Source: Meridianimarinicoccus marinus (GTDB taxonomy: Bacteria; Pseudomonadota; Alphaproteobacteria; Rhodobacterales; Rhodobacteraceae). From it: a stretch of DNA of 64,000 nt. The notes beneath the pieces are model-generated. The model had not been told where the DNA came from, made no database searches, and worked only from the letters and a program-made list of their open reading frames with translations. The position numbers were made by a program, and so were the translations under genes. Below are positions 1-8,778 of the stretch, one piece after another. Each line of letters starts with the position of its first letter. Positions within the stretch are counted from its first letter, which is position 1. The stretch covers positions 24,302-88,301 of the forward strand of contig NZ_JBFBVU010000016.1 of assembly GCF_040689105.1 (NCBI RefSeq). Direction: 5' to 3'.

Positions 1-1909
1 GCGGCCCATCCCTGGGCCCGGTGCCGAACAGGATGCGGCGCGGCACATAGAACCGCGCGTTGACCGAGGACTGCGCCAGTGTCGGCAGCAATCCGACCTC
101 GGCCGCGTCCTGCGAAGTCGCCACGAGGACATAACCCTCGGCTTCGGCCAGCGGCACCTCGCCCGGCTGCGCAGCCCCTTCGCGCACGATGAACTTCGGC
201 GGCACCTCGGGCAGGTCAGAGCGGGTCACGTAGTAGTAGATCATGACCGGCGAGGCCGCGCCGCGCACCAGCCCTTGCGTGGCAAGCGCCTGCTCCGAAA
301 AGGCGGCACTGAGCAGATCCTGCAGAATGCGGACATCATCGGCGCGGAATTCGGCGGGATCCATGTCCTCCAGACGCCACCCGGCAGCAAAGGACTTGCT
401 GGCAGTGTTCGGCGCCCAATCGTCGGGCCGCGCCAGCCACAGGCCCGCCACCACCCCGACCAGTGCCAGCCCGGTCGCCAGCTGCGGGCGCGCCACAACC
501 GGCGCCAACCGCCAGAACACGATCAGCGACAGGATCGGTACCGGCGCGAAGTGATGCGGCAGCACGCGATAGGCCTGCAGGTAGAACAGCGCGAAGTACC
601 CCAATGCCACCAGCGACAGGGCCCGTGACAGGCGATCCTGCCAGAACCATGTCAGCACCGCGAGGCCCGGCAGAAGGCCGCAGGGCACCAGCCAGAACCA
701 GAACCGCTCGACCTCGGCCACGGAGACAAAGCGCAAGCGGCGCAGCAGGTTGCCCGAGCTGAACTCATCCCCCGGCACCGGCAGGCCGAACTGCACCATG
801 ACCATCGGCGCCACCCCGGTGACCGCCATCGCCGCCATCGTCAGCCCGCTGGCCAGGAACAAGCGCTTCCAGGGGATCGGCCGCCAGACCAGGAACACCG
901 CCCCCAGCCACATCCCGATGAGGCCGACCGCCGAAGGGATCGACAACAGCAGCAGAAGCAGAAAGGCGAACAGCCAGAGGTACTCGCGCTGCAGGAAGAA
1001 CCAGACGACCCCCAGCGCGGCGACCACCACCAGCGGTTCGCGGGCCAGCGGCAGGGCTATATCGGCAAAGGACGGATGATAGGTGGCGTGCCACCCGAGG
1101 GTGGCGGCGAACAGCACCAACGCAAGGACCAATGCCACCACCGCGCCGTTGCCCAGCGGCGCCGGGCGGTGCCAGCGCACCAGCCCCAGAACCGCCACCG
1201 TCAGAAAAGACAACTGAGGCAGCACCGACAGCCGTGCGGACAATTCGTTCTCGCCGAAAAACCGCAGGGTGAACGAGCTGAACACCACCGCCGACGAGGT
1301 GGACAACGACGGGTAGGACGCCATGTCGCCCGCCTCTTTCGGCCAGAAGGGGGTGCCAGTCAGAACCATGTTGCGCAGCGAATAGTAGCTGTGCACCCCA
1401 TCGCCGTTGAAGTTTTCCCAGACGAACTTGGGCAGCAGCACGGCCAGCAACAGCAAGGGCACCGCCAGCAGCGCGGCCATGTCCTGCCCGGCGTTCTGGG
1501 ATACGCCCTCGGGCAGCCCGCGACGCGCCACCAGCAGGGCACCGGGCAGCGCGGACAGGACCAGAAACAGGCTGAAGCCCGCCCCAGTCAAGGGTTGGGC
1601 CAGCGCCATCCCGATCGCACCGGGCGCCAGTGTCAGCCACAGCAGCGACCAGATCAGCCCCTTTAACACGACCGAGGTCATGCCCTGCACCGGCCCCGAC
1701 AGTCCCAGCGCCAGAAGGATACCGGGCGCAAAGATCAGGGCCGAACTGGTCAACGCGGTGACCGCGACACCCAGATAGATGACCACCGATCCCTGCCCAA
1801 CGGGGCGGCTAGTGGCAAATTCGGCGACCGGACCGGCAAATGCCGACAGAACGGCCAGAATCAGCAGGCCGAAGCCCAACCTGACGCCGTGTCCCCCCAT
1901 ACGGTTCAT
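1..1909 (-). CDS. Polytopic membrane protein, GT-C glycosyltransferase-like (3' end outside window)
   Basis: The minus-strand frame from ATG at 1909 stays open to the window edge, giving 636 codons with no stop, so the gene is cut at its C-terminus. Hydrophobic segments begin at residue 10 and recur through most of the protein. After two or three of them comes an extracytoplasmic-looking loop with GDGVHSYYS (about residues 169-177), followed by a stretch of the type FFGENELSARLSVLP. In ArnT/PMT_2-like GT-C enzymes an acidic first loop and an F-G-x-x-x-x-(S/A)ARLPS stretch occupy the same places. The last ~150 residues seen are soluble, as in GT-C periplasmic domains. Donor and acceptor cannot be told. 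ATG at 1900 is an alternative start. Family call moderate; the coding call is firm. Confidence 0.6.
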   Translation of the reverse strand, partial: MNRMGGHGVRLGFGLLILAVLSAFAGPVAEFATSRPVGQGSVVIYLGVAVTALTSSALIFAPGILLALGLSGPVQGMTSVVLKGLIWSLLWLTLAPGAIGMALAQPLTGAGFSLFLVLSALPGALLVARRGLPEGVSQNAGQDMAALLAVPLLLLAVLLPKFVWENFNGDGVHSYYSLRNMVLTGTPFWPKEAGDMASYPSLSTSSAVVFSSFTLRFFGENELSARLSVLPQLSFLTVAVLGLVRWHRPAPLGNGAVVALVLALVLFAATLGWHATYHPSFADIALPLAREPLVVVAALGVVWFFLQREYLWLFAFLLLLLLSIPSAVGLIGMWLGAVFLVWRPIPWKRLFLASGLTMAAMAVTGVAPMVMVQFGLPVPGDEFSSGNLLRRLRFVSVAEVERFWFWLVPCGLLPGLAVLTWFWQDRLSRALSLVALGYFALFYLQAYRVLPHHFAPVPILSLIVFWRLAPVVARPQLATGLALVGVVAGLWLARPDDWAPNTASKSFAAGWRLEDMDPAEFRADDVRILQDLLSAAFSEQALATQGLVRGAASPVMIYYYVTRSDLPEVPPKFIVREGAAQPGEVPLAEAEGYVLVATSQDAAEVGLLPTLAQSSVNARFYVPRRILFGTGPRDGP

Positions 1910-2162
1910 TGCCTGCGTATTGTCCAAATCATGGCTCCCGTCCTGCTCGATGGCCCATGCTCTGCGGCGCGCGGGGAAATATATTCATACCCGGATATTC
2001 AACCCTGCCCAACGTGAAACTCAAGCCGGGGTATCCATCCCGCGTCGATGTTTCACGATCCGTTCAGCACAGGCATGGGGCGAATGGCGCAGGGTCCCCG
2101 AAAGACCAAGCAACACTGCGCCGAAAACCAGGCAGATGGGCGAGAACTGGAAGGGGGAGATC

Positions 2163-2239
2163 TGGTAGCGGAGGAGGGACTTGAACCCCCGACACGCGGA
2201 TTATGATTCCGCTGCTCTAACCAACTGAGCTACTCCGCC
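2163..2239 (-). tRNA. tRNA-Met (CAT anticodon, elongator type)
   Basis: The 77-nt minus-strand sequence folds as a full cloverleaf: acceptor GGCGGAG pairing with CTCCGCT (one G-U at the end), D-arm with GGTTAGAGC, anticodon stem GCGGA/TCCGC around loop ATCATAA, T-arm GGGGG-TTCAAGT-CCCTC, and an encoded CCA. The anticodon is CAT. The weak first pair is G-U, not the mismatch of an initiator tRNA, so it is elongator Met, with the lysidine-modified Ile tRNA the only alternative. Confidence 0.9.
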
Positions 2240-2252
2240 AAAGAGTGCGCGC

Positions 2253-2281
2253 TGACTAGGAGACTGGAGCGGACCCGTCAA
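2253..2281 (-). promoter_or_regulatory. Sigma-70 type promoter of the tRNA-Met gene
   Basis: On the minus strand TTGACG (2276-2281) and TAGTCA (2253-2258) are separated by exactly 17 nt. The -10 box ends 13 nt upstream of the mature tRNA 5' end at 2239, a normal distance for a tRNA gene. Confidence 0.6.
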
Positions 2282-2416
2282 GAGTGAAATACCGAAATCG
2301 GGGAAGTTTCTGGGCGGCGCTCTCGCGCGGACGTGACCGAAGCACGATGGACACCGGCGCCTGCCGTGGTAGCCAAATGGCAGGGGCACTCTGGCCCCGA
2401 TTGGACGGAGGCCCCG

Positions 2417-4036
2417 ATGACCCACCAGACCCGTGCTGCCGATGTGCTGGCGCAGCGACTTTACCAGGCCGGGTGCCGCCATGCCTTCGGGATGCCGGGC
2501 GGCGAGGTGCTGACCCTTGTGGATGCCCTGGACCGCGCCGGGATCGAGTTCGTTCTGGTCAAACATGAAAACGCCGCCGGCTTCATGGCCGAGGCGGTCT
2601 GGGCGCGCACCGGGGCGCCGGGCATCCTTGTCGCCACGCTGGGACCGGGGGCGCTGAACGGCATCAACTCGGTCGGCAACGCCCATCAGGATCGGGTGCC
2701 GCTGATCGTCCTGACCGGCTGCGTGGACGAGGACGAGGCCCAGACCTACACCCATCAGGTGTTGGATCACGCCGCCGTCTTCGCCCCGCTCACCAAGGCC
2801 AGCCTGCGCCTGTCGGCGGGCAGTGCCGATGTGATCGCCGACAAGGCCGTCACCATCGCCACTGAGCCCCGGCCCGGCCCGGTGCACGTCGATGTTCCGA
2901 TCAGCGTGGCCGCCGCCGACGCGCCGCCGCCCTCGCCTTTCGCACGGCGGCAACTGGCCGCGCCTGCCGCCCCCGCCGGACCGGATCTGGACACTGCCCG
3001 CGCCTGGCTGGCCGAGGCCGACCGCCCGATCATTGTGGTCGGACTGGACGCGCTGAACGAAGGCGCGGGTGCCGCGGTGCAGGACTTCGCCGAGGCCCAC
3101 GGCGTGCCCTTCGTCACCACCTACCGCGCCAAGGGGATCGTGGACGAATCGCACCCCCTCTGTCTGGGCGGGGCCGGCCTGTCGCCGCTGGCCGATGCCA
3201 CGCTGGTGCCGCTGGTGCAAAGCGCCGATCTGATCCTGACGCTGGGCTATGATCCGATCGAGATGCGGCCGGGCTGGCGCAATATCTGGGATGCCAGCGT
3301 GGACCGGGTAATCGAGATCGCGCCGGTGCCCAATCATCACTACATGCATCAATCCAGCCTGACCTTTCAGGCCGGGGTCGCCGAAAGCCTTCAGGCCCTT
3401 TCCGCAGGGGTGGCGCCCCGCGCCACATGGCCCGGCCAAGAGCCGCAGGCGGCGAAAGCCGCGCTGGCCCGTGCCTTTCCCGCCGATGCCGACTGGGGCC
3501 CCGGTGCCATCGTCGCCACCGCCCGCGCCACCCTGCCGCCCGAGACCATCGCCACCGTGGACAGCGGCGCGCATCGCATCCTGCTGTCGCAGATGTGGTC
3601 CTGCCCCGGCCCGCGCAGCCTGCTGCAATCCTCGGCCCTGTGCACCATGGGCTGCGCCATCCCGCTGGCCCTGGGCGCGGCGATGGTCGACCCCGACCGC
3701 CCGGTCGTGGCCTTCACCGGCGACGCGGGCTTCCTGATGGTCGCGGGCGAGTTGGCCACGGCGCAGGAACGCGGCCTGAAACCGATCATCGTGGTTTTCG
3801 TCGATGCGAGCCTTGCCCTGATCGAGTTGAAACAGCGCCAGCGGCAACTGCCCAACCGCGCTGTGGACTTCGCCCGCCATGACTATGCCGCCATCGGTCT
3901 GGCTTTCGGAGGCCACGGGGTCACGGTGTCGGATCGCGACGGGTTGCAAGCCGCCCTGAGTGACGCCCTGACCGCCGACCGCTTTACCGTCATTGCCGCA
4001 ATCTTCGACCGGGAAGCCTATGATGGCCGGATCTGA
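2417..4036 (+). CDS. Thiamine-diphosphate-dependent enzyme, acetolactate synthase/decarboxylase superfamily
   Basis: A 539-aa protein with the three-domain layout of the POX/ALS superfamily: N-terminal Pyr domain with the catalytic glutamate in HEN (E51), a central domain, and a C-terminal PP domain. The start at 2417 is chosen over in-frame ATG 2333 because GGAGG lies just before it and homology begins there. The TPP/Mg motif is atypical: GDG-N(24-27)-NN reads GDAG at 435-438 and VDAS at 462-465, so the metal-binding Asn is Asp463 and the next residue Ala. The gene overlaps the next one (CaiB/BaiF CoA-transferase) by 17 nt, so they form one operon. That pairing recalls oxc-frc (oxalyl-CoA decarboxylase and formyl-CoA transferase), but the N-terminus (GMPGGE) is more like acetolactate synthase. 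Substrate unknown. Confidence 0.85.
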   Translation: MTHQTRAADVLAQRLYQAGCRHAFGMPGGEVLTLVDALDRAGIEFVLVKHENAAGFMAEAVWARTGAPGILVATLGPGALNGINSVGNAHQDRVPLIVLTGCVDEDEAQTYTHQVLDHAAVFAPLTKASLRLSAGSADVIADKAVTIATEPRPGPVHVDVPISVAAADAPPPSPFARRQLAAPAAPAGPDLDTARAWLAEADRPIIVVGLDALNEGAGAAVQDFAEAHGVPFVTTYRAKGIVDESHPLCLGGAGLSPLADATLVPLVQSADLILTLGYDPIEMRPGWRNIWDASVDRVIEIAPVPNHHYMHQSSLTFQAGVAESLQALSAGVAPRATWPGQEPQAAKAALARAFPADADWGPGAIVATARATLPPETIATVDSGAHRILLSQMWSCPGPRSLLQSSALCTMGCAIPLALGAAMVDPDRPVVAFTGDAGFLMVAGELATAQERGLKPIIVVFVDASLALIELKQRQRQLPNRAVDFARHDYAAIGLAFGGHGVTVSDRDGLQAALSDALTADRFTVIAAIFDREAYDGRI

Positions 4037-5219
4037 CCCGCGCGCTGCGCTGGACGGGATCGTCGTGCTGGATCTCAGCCGGATTCTGGCCGGTCCCACC
4101 TGCACCCAGCTTCTGGGCGATCTTGGCGCCACCGTCTGGAAGATCGAGAACCCGAAGACCGGCGGCGACGACACCCGGCAATGGGGTCCGCCTTATGCCC
4201 CCGGCGCCGATGGCAGCGACAGCGACCTGTCGGCCTATTTCATGAGCGCCAACCGCAACAAGCGCTCGGTCGCCGCCGACCTCAGCGACCCGGACGACCG
4301 CGCCATGCTGGAGGCGCTGGCCGCCCGCGCCGACATCGTGATCGAGAATTTCAAACCCGGCGGGCTGATCCCCTTTCGGCTAGATCACCAGACGCTTTGT
4401 GCGCGCCATCCGGGGCTGATCTATTGCTCGATCTCGGGGTTCGGCCAGACCGGCCCCAACCGCGACAAGCCCGGCTATGACCTGATGGCGCAGGGCTATG
4501 GCGGCATCATGAGCCTGACCGGCGCCCCCGACGGCCCGCCGATGAAAGTGGGCGTGGGCATCGCCGACGTGATGTGCGGGATGTACGCAACCATCGGCAT
4601 CCTCGCCGCCCTGCGCCACCGCGACGCCACCGGCGAAGGCCAGCACATCGACCTGTCGCTGGTCGACAGCCAGATGGCCTGGACGATCAACGAAGGGGTG
4701 AACTACCTGACTTCGGGCGAGCTGCCGGTGCGGCGCGGCAACGCCCATCCCAACATCGTGCCCTACGATGTCTTTGCAACGCGCGACGGCCATGTGATCG
4801 TGGCAGTGGGCAATGACGCCCAGTTCCGCCGCTTCTGCGATTTCCTGAACCGCGCCGATCTGGCCGCCGACCCGCGCTTTGCCACCAATCCGGGGCGACT
4901 GACGCATCGCGATGCACTGCTGCCCGAAATCGCCGCCGCCCTGCGCTTCTGGACCACCGACGCCATCATCACTGGGCTTGAGGCCCGCAAGGTGCCGGTC
5001 GGCCCGGTCAACACGCTGGACCGCGCCCTGGGCTCGGATCAGGCCCGGGCGCGCGATGCGGTGGTCGAGATGCCGGGGCCGGCCGGGCCGCTGCGCCTGC
5101 TGGGAAATCCGCTGAAACTATCGGCCACGCCAGTCCGCTATGAACGCCCGCCGCCTCATTTCGGCGCCGACACCGAGGCGCTGAAAGCCTTCCTTTCCGC
5201 CAAAAAGGCTCCCGAATAG
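4020..5219 (+). CDS. CaiB/BaiF (class III) CoA-transferase
   Basis: A 399-aa protein, the usual length for the family. It opens with the family start (LDGIVVLDLSRILAGP), has the ENFKPG motif at 109-114, and the catalytic aspartate that forms the acyl anhydride is most likely D183 in GIADVMCGM. Class III enzymes move CoA between carboxylic acids. ATGs at 4020 and 4023 are both possible; both lie inside the end of the TPP-enzyme gene, so the two proteins are probably translated together and act on the same acyl-CoA or acid. The sequence does not show whether the substrate is oxalate/formate, a methyl-branched acid or something else. Confidence 0.88.
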   Translation: MMAGSDPRAALDGIVVLDLSRILAGPTCTQLLGDLGATVWKIENPKTGGDDTRQWGPPYAPGADGSDSDLSAYFMSANRNKRSVAADLSDPDDRAMLEALAARADIVIENFKPGGLIPFRLDHQTLCARHPGLIYCSISGFGQTGPNRDKPGYDLMAQGYGGIMSLTGAPDGPPMKVGVGIADVMCGMYATIGILAALRHRDATGEGQHIDLSLVDSQMAWTINEGVNYLTSGELPVRRGNAHPNIVPYDVFATRDGHVIVAVGNDAQFRRFCDFLNRADLAADPRFATNPGRLTHRDALLPEIAAALRFWTTDAIITGLEARKVPVGPVNTLDRALGSDQARARDAVVEMPGPAGPLRLLGNPLKLSATPVRYERPPPHFGADTEALKAFLSAKKAPE

Positions 5220-5349
5220 GCTGTATTTCCCGGCATCTGGACGCCTTCGCCCTACACGTTCGTACACAAACCCGTTGGTTCGCGCTTCGTCGCTGGACAG
5301 GCCCGCGATCGCTTCCCACAACAGATAGGAACCCAAGTGGAGAGTGACC

Positions 5350-6705
5350 GTGCAGACAGATCTATTTGGCAGCGACGTTTCGTTGGACAATTCCGCCTCG
5401 TTGGCGGAATGGAACGCGCTGCAACTGGCGTTTCTGGCGCATGGGGCTTCGACACCCGACCATCTGGGGGCCACCCTGAAGGCCGCCCCCGACTTTGCCC
5501 TCGGCCACGCCACCAAAGGATTGTTCCTGTTGCTGCTGGGGCGGCGCGAGTTGATCGCCACCGCGCGCGAGGCCCTGCAGGCCGCCCGTCAGGGCCGCGC
5601 CGACAGCGCCCGCGAGCGCGCCTTCATCGACGCGCTGGCCGCCTGGCTTGACGGCAGTCCGGAACGCGCGGCGGACCGCGTGGAAAGCGTGCTGGACAGC
5701 GATCCCACAGACACGCTGGCCCTGAAGATCAGCCACGCGATCCGCTTCATCCTGGGGCACAAGGGCCGGATGCTGGCGCGGCTGAACGCAGCTCTGCCCC
5801 GGATCGGCGAAGATCACGCGGCCAAGGGCTATCTTCTGGGCTGCCACGCCTTCGCGCTTGAGGAAAACGGCTTTTACGCCGACGCCCGCAAGGCCGGTGA
5901 GGCTGGGTTGGAGCGAGCCGCCGACGACGCCTGGGGCCTGCACGCGGTGGCGCATGTGCACGACATGACCGGTGACAGCCGGGGCGGTCTGGCCTGGCTG
6001 ACCGGCAAGGAAGCCGCCTGGGCCCATTGCAACAACTTCCGCTTCCACGTCTGGTGGCACAAGGCGCTGATGCATCTGGATCAGGGTGACCATGCCACCG
6101 TTCTGGACCTGTACGACCACAAGATCCGCGCCGAGCATACCGACGACTACCGCGATATCTCGAACGCCACCTCGTTGCTGATGCGGCTGGAACTGGAGGG
6201 CGTGCCGGTGGGCGACCGCTGGGAGGAACTGGCGGATCTGTCCGAAACCCGCATCGGCGACGGCTGCCTGATCTTTGCCGATCTGCATTATCTTCTGGCG
6301 CTGGTCAGCGATGACCGCGACGCCGCCACGCACCAATTGGTAGCGCGTATTGTGGCCGACGGACAGGCACAGGCGACGGACTATGCGCCGGTCTTTGACC
6401 ATCCCGGCGTTGCCGCTGCCCATGGGCTGGAAGCCTTTGGCGAAGGCAACTACGCGCAGGCCTTCCAGAGCCTCGCCGCCGCCCGCCCGGCCATGCAGCG
6501 CGCCGGCGGCAGCCATGCCCAGCGGGACGTTTTCGAACGCATCACCATCGATGCGGGCATTCGCGCAGGGCAGTTGGGCAAGGTCGAGGATATTCTGGAC
6601 GCGCGCAGCGCCCTGCGCGACGGGGCCGAGGACAGCTTTGCCCGCCAGCGGCGCGAAATGATCAACGACCTGAGGCGTCCCGCTTTGGCGGTCCCCGCCC
6701 AGTAA
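5350..6705 (+). CDS. TPR protein, TTC38-like
   Basis: A 451-aa soluble protein of repeated helical hairpins (for example FALGHATKGLFLLLLGR, GYLLGCHAFALEENG, DAWGLHAVAHVHDMTG) with no signal peptide or membrane segment. Length and the HAVAHVHDM / WHKALMHLDQG segments match the TTC38 family, which is shared between bacteria and animals and has no settled function. The start is a GTG; 5350 is preferred to GTG 5344 because GGAGAG (5339-5344) is then at ribosome-binding distance. It stands alone, 130 nt after the CoA-transferase and just before the OpgC gene. Confidence 0.8.
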   Translation: MQTDLFGSDVSLDNSASLAEWNALQLAFLAHGASTPDHLGATLKAAPDFALGHATKGLFLLLLGRRELIATAREALQAARQGRADSARERAFIDALAAWLDGSPERAADRVESVLDSDPTDTLALKISHAIRFILGHKGRMLARLNAALPRIGEDHAAKGYLLGCHAFALEENGFYADARKAGEAGLERAADDAWGLHAVAHVHDMTGDSRGGLAWLTGKEAAWAHCNNFRFHVWWHKALMHLDQGDHATVLDLYDHKIRAEHTDDYRDISNATSLLMRLELEGVPVGDRWEELADLSETRIGDGCLIFADLHYLLALVSDDRDAATHQLVARIVADGQAQATDYAPVFDHPGVAAAHGLEAFGEGNYAQAFQSLAAARPAMQRAGGSHAQRDVFERITIDAGIRAGQLGKVEDILDARSALRDGAEDSFARQRREMINDLRRPALAVPAQ

Positions 6706-6727
6706 CGAGCCGGAAAGACCCGATCCC

Positions 6728-7933
6728 ATGAGTGCCCTGAGTTCCAACCCCCCGCAGGCCCGGCCGGCGCCGGCGGCCGCCACCCCCGCGCCAACGGCCC
6801 GCGTCCGCGATATCCGCCTGGATTTCTACCGCGGCATTGCGATGTACATCATCCTGATGGCGCATATCCCCTACAACACCTTCACCAACTGGATCCCGGC
6901 GCGGTTCGGCTTTTCAGACGCGACCGAGATCTTCGTGTTCTGCTCGGGCATGGCCTCGGCCATCGCTTTTGGCCGGGTCTTTGTGGATCGCGGCTGGGGC
7001 ATGGGGGCGCTGCGGATTTCTTACCGGGTCTGGCAGGTCTACTGGGCGCATATCGGGTTGTTCTTCGCGGTGGCCATGACCCTGGCCGCGCTGGACGCCA
7101 CCGGTCTGTTCGAGCGCGACTATATCGGCGACCTGAACCTGTATCCGTTCTTCGTCGACAACACCCAGCAGCAGCTGATCGGGCTGATGACCCTGCGCTA
7201 TGTGCCGAACTACTTCGACATCCTGCCCATGTACCTGGTGATTCTGGCCATGATCCCGCTGATGATGGGGCTGGCGCGCATTCATCCGTACCTGGCCCTG
7301 GGCGCCTCGGCCGCGATCTGGCTGGTGACGCAGACCGGCGCGCTGTCGCTGCCGGCGGAACCCTGGACGGATCGCGAGTGGTTCTTCAACCCTTTCGGCT
7401 GGCAGTTGATCTTCTTTACCGGCTTTGCCTTCATTCGCGGCTGGCTGCCCGCGCCACCGGTGCGCAAGGATCTGGTGCTGCTGGCGGTGCTTCTGTTGCT
7501 GGTGACAATTCCCTTCGCCCGCTGGCAGATTTTTATCCATGTGGACTGGATCAAGGACTGGCGGGCCGACCATCGGGTGCTGATCGCCAAGACCGACTTC
7601 GGGCTGCTGCGCTATGTGCACTTCCTGCTGCTGGGTTATGTGTTCTGGGTTCTGGCCGGGCCCGGCGGGTCGCACATCCGCGCCCATGGCGAGGGGTTGG
7701 TGTCACGGGTTTGGGGCTTCGTGATGAAATGCATCCTGAAGGTCGGGCAACAGTCGCTGGCGGTGTTCATCACCTCCATGTGGCTGGCGCGGATGCTGGG
7801 CGCATGGCTGGACGTGATCGGGCGCACCACGCCCAGCTTCTGGCTGGTCAACCTGACCGGCATGGCGCTGATCACCCTGACCGCCTTTGGCGTCGCCTGG
7901 ATCAAGGGCCACCCCTGGCGCAAACCGGCCTGA
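6728..7933 (+). CDS. OpgC-family membrane acyltransferase
   Basis: A 401-aa protein with about ten membrane helices and the OpgC opening: RDIRLDFYRGIAMYIILMAHIP, then DATEIFVFCSGMASA. OpgC proteins O-succinylate periplasmic glucans, using a cytoplasmic acyl donor; in many roseobacters the same family occurs without glucan-synthesis genes, so the acceptor may differ. No opgG or opgH is in the window. The N-terminal 35 residues are Pro/Ala-rich and cytoplasmic-looking. It follows the TPR gene by 22 nt and converges with the esterase gene with an 8-nt gap. Confidence 0.82.
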   Translation: MSALSSNPPQARPAPAAATPAPTARVRDIRLDFYRGIAMYIILMAHIPYNTFTNWIPARFGFSDATEIFVFCSGMASAIAFGRVFVDRGWGMGALRISYRVWQVYWAHIGLFFAVAMTLAALDATGLFERDYIGDLNLYPFFVDNTQQQLIGLMTLRYVPNYFDILPMYLVILAMIPLMMGLARIHPYLALGASAAIWLVTQTGALSLPAEPWTDREWFFNPFGWQLIFFTGFAFIRGWLPAPPVRKDLVLLAVLLLLVTIPFARWQIFIHVDWIKDWRADHRVLIAKTDFGLLRYVHFLLLGYVFWVLAGPGGSHIRAHGEGLVSRVWGFVMKCILKVGQQSLAVFITSMWLARMLGAWLDVIGRTTPSFWLVNLTGMALITLTAFGVAWIKGHPWRKPA

Positions 7934-7941
7934 GCCGGAGA

Positions 7942-8778
7942 CTAGCTGCCGCCGCGCGTCTCGATCCAGTCCAGCACCAGATCGGCCCAACCCTCGGGCA
8001 CCGTGTGGCCGCCGTCGAACAGGGCAAATTCCAGCGCCGTGCCGGGGGCGCAGCCGGACCAGCGGCGCAGCAGGAAACTGCCTTCGCGCGCAGAGAACGA
8101 GGCATCGGGACGCGGGCAGCCATTGGCGGCCCGCCAGATGCCCAGGGCTTCGAATACATTGCCCTGAAGGGCGCGCCCGCCGCGCAGCGGTCGGCCTTCC
8201 AGCGGCACGGTGGTGTCACGCCAGCCATGGGTCTGAAGCAGGCGCACCGGGCCCTGGCAGCTTTCGGGATGGGGCCGCCAGAAGGTGCCCGCCACCGGCA
8301 CATAGGCCGCGAATGCCTCGGGCGTGTCGCAGGCCACATAGGTGGCCATGAAGGCGCCGTTGGAAAACCCGCCCAGCACCACACGGGCGCCGTCGATACC
8401 GAAGCGGGCGACGGCATCGGCCCGCACGGCGTCGAGAAATGCGGCTTCGTCGCGCGGATCGTCGCCCCGGCCGCTGAAATTCCAGCGGTAGCCCGAGGGC
8501 CTGGTGGTCATCGGCGAGCCATTGGGCGCGATCACCGCCCAGCCGCGGTCCAGAAACGGCTGCGCGACGGTGGCCGCGCGGATACTGGACGCGCCGCTGC
8601 CGCCCAGCCCGTGCAGCCAGATCAGCGCAGGCACAGGTCCGGTGGTCCCTTCGGGCAGGGCGATGTGATAGGCGCCGCCCTTGACCTGGCAGGCCAAGGC
8701 CGGGTCCGGGCAGGCGGCGGCAGGCGTCCCCGCCAGCGCCAGCGCCGCGCATAGCATCCAGGATTTTCGACGCGTCAT
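7942..8778 (-). CDS. Secreted PHB-depolymerase/feruloyl-esterase-like hydrolase (LpqC type)
   Basis: A 278-aa alpha/beta hydrolase with a cleavable signal peptide ending around AAA-C (residue 22). The nucleophile elbow GFSNG gives S139; D188 in HGWRDTTVP and H258 in GGHTVP complete the triad. HGLGGSG (56-62) supplies the oxyanion hole. The layout is that of esterase family CE1/PHB depolymerase (LpqC), which cleaves polyesters or aromatic esters outside the cytoplasm. Several cysteines (23, 30, 150, 174, 221, 243) could form disulfides. The start ATG overlaps the stop of the rhodanese gene in an ATGA, so the two are co-translated. Confidence 0.85.
   Translation of the reverse strand: MTRRKSWMLCAALALAGTPAAACPDPALACQVKGGAYHIALPEGTTGPVPALIWLHGLGGSGASSIRAATVAQPFLDRGWAVIAPNGSPMTTRPSGYRWNFSGRGDDPRDEAAFLDAVRADAVARFGIDGARVVLGGFSNGAFMATYVACDTPEAFAAYVPVAGTFWRPHPESCQGPVRLLQTHGWRDTTVPLEGRPLRGGRALQGNVFEALGIWRAANGCPRPDASFSAREGSFLLRRWSGCAPGTALEFALFDGGHTVPEGWADLVLDWIETRGGS

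Noticed and set aside
2201..4174. 657-codon minus-strand open frame opposite the TPP enzyme
   Set aside because: It mirrors the third-position GC bias of the plus-strand genes, has Gly/Arg/His-rich composition and overlaps the tRNA-Met gene at its end.
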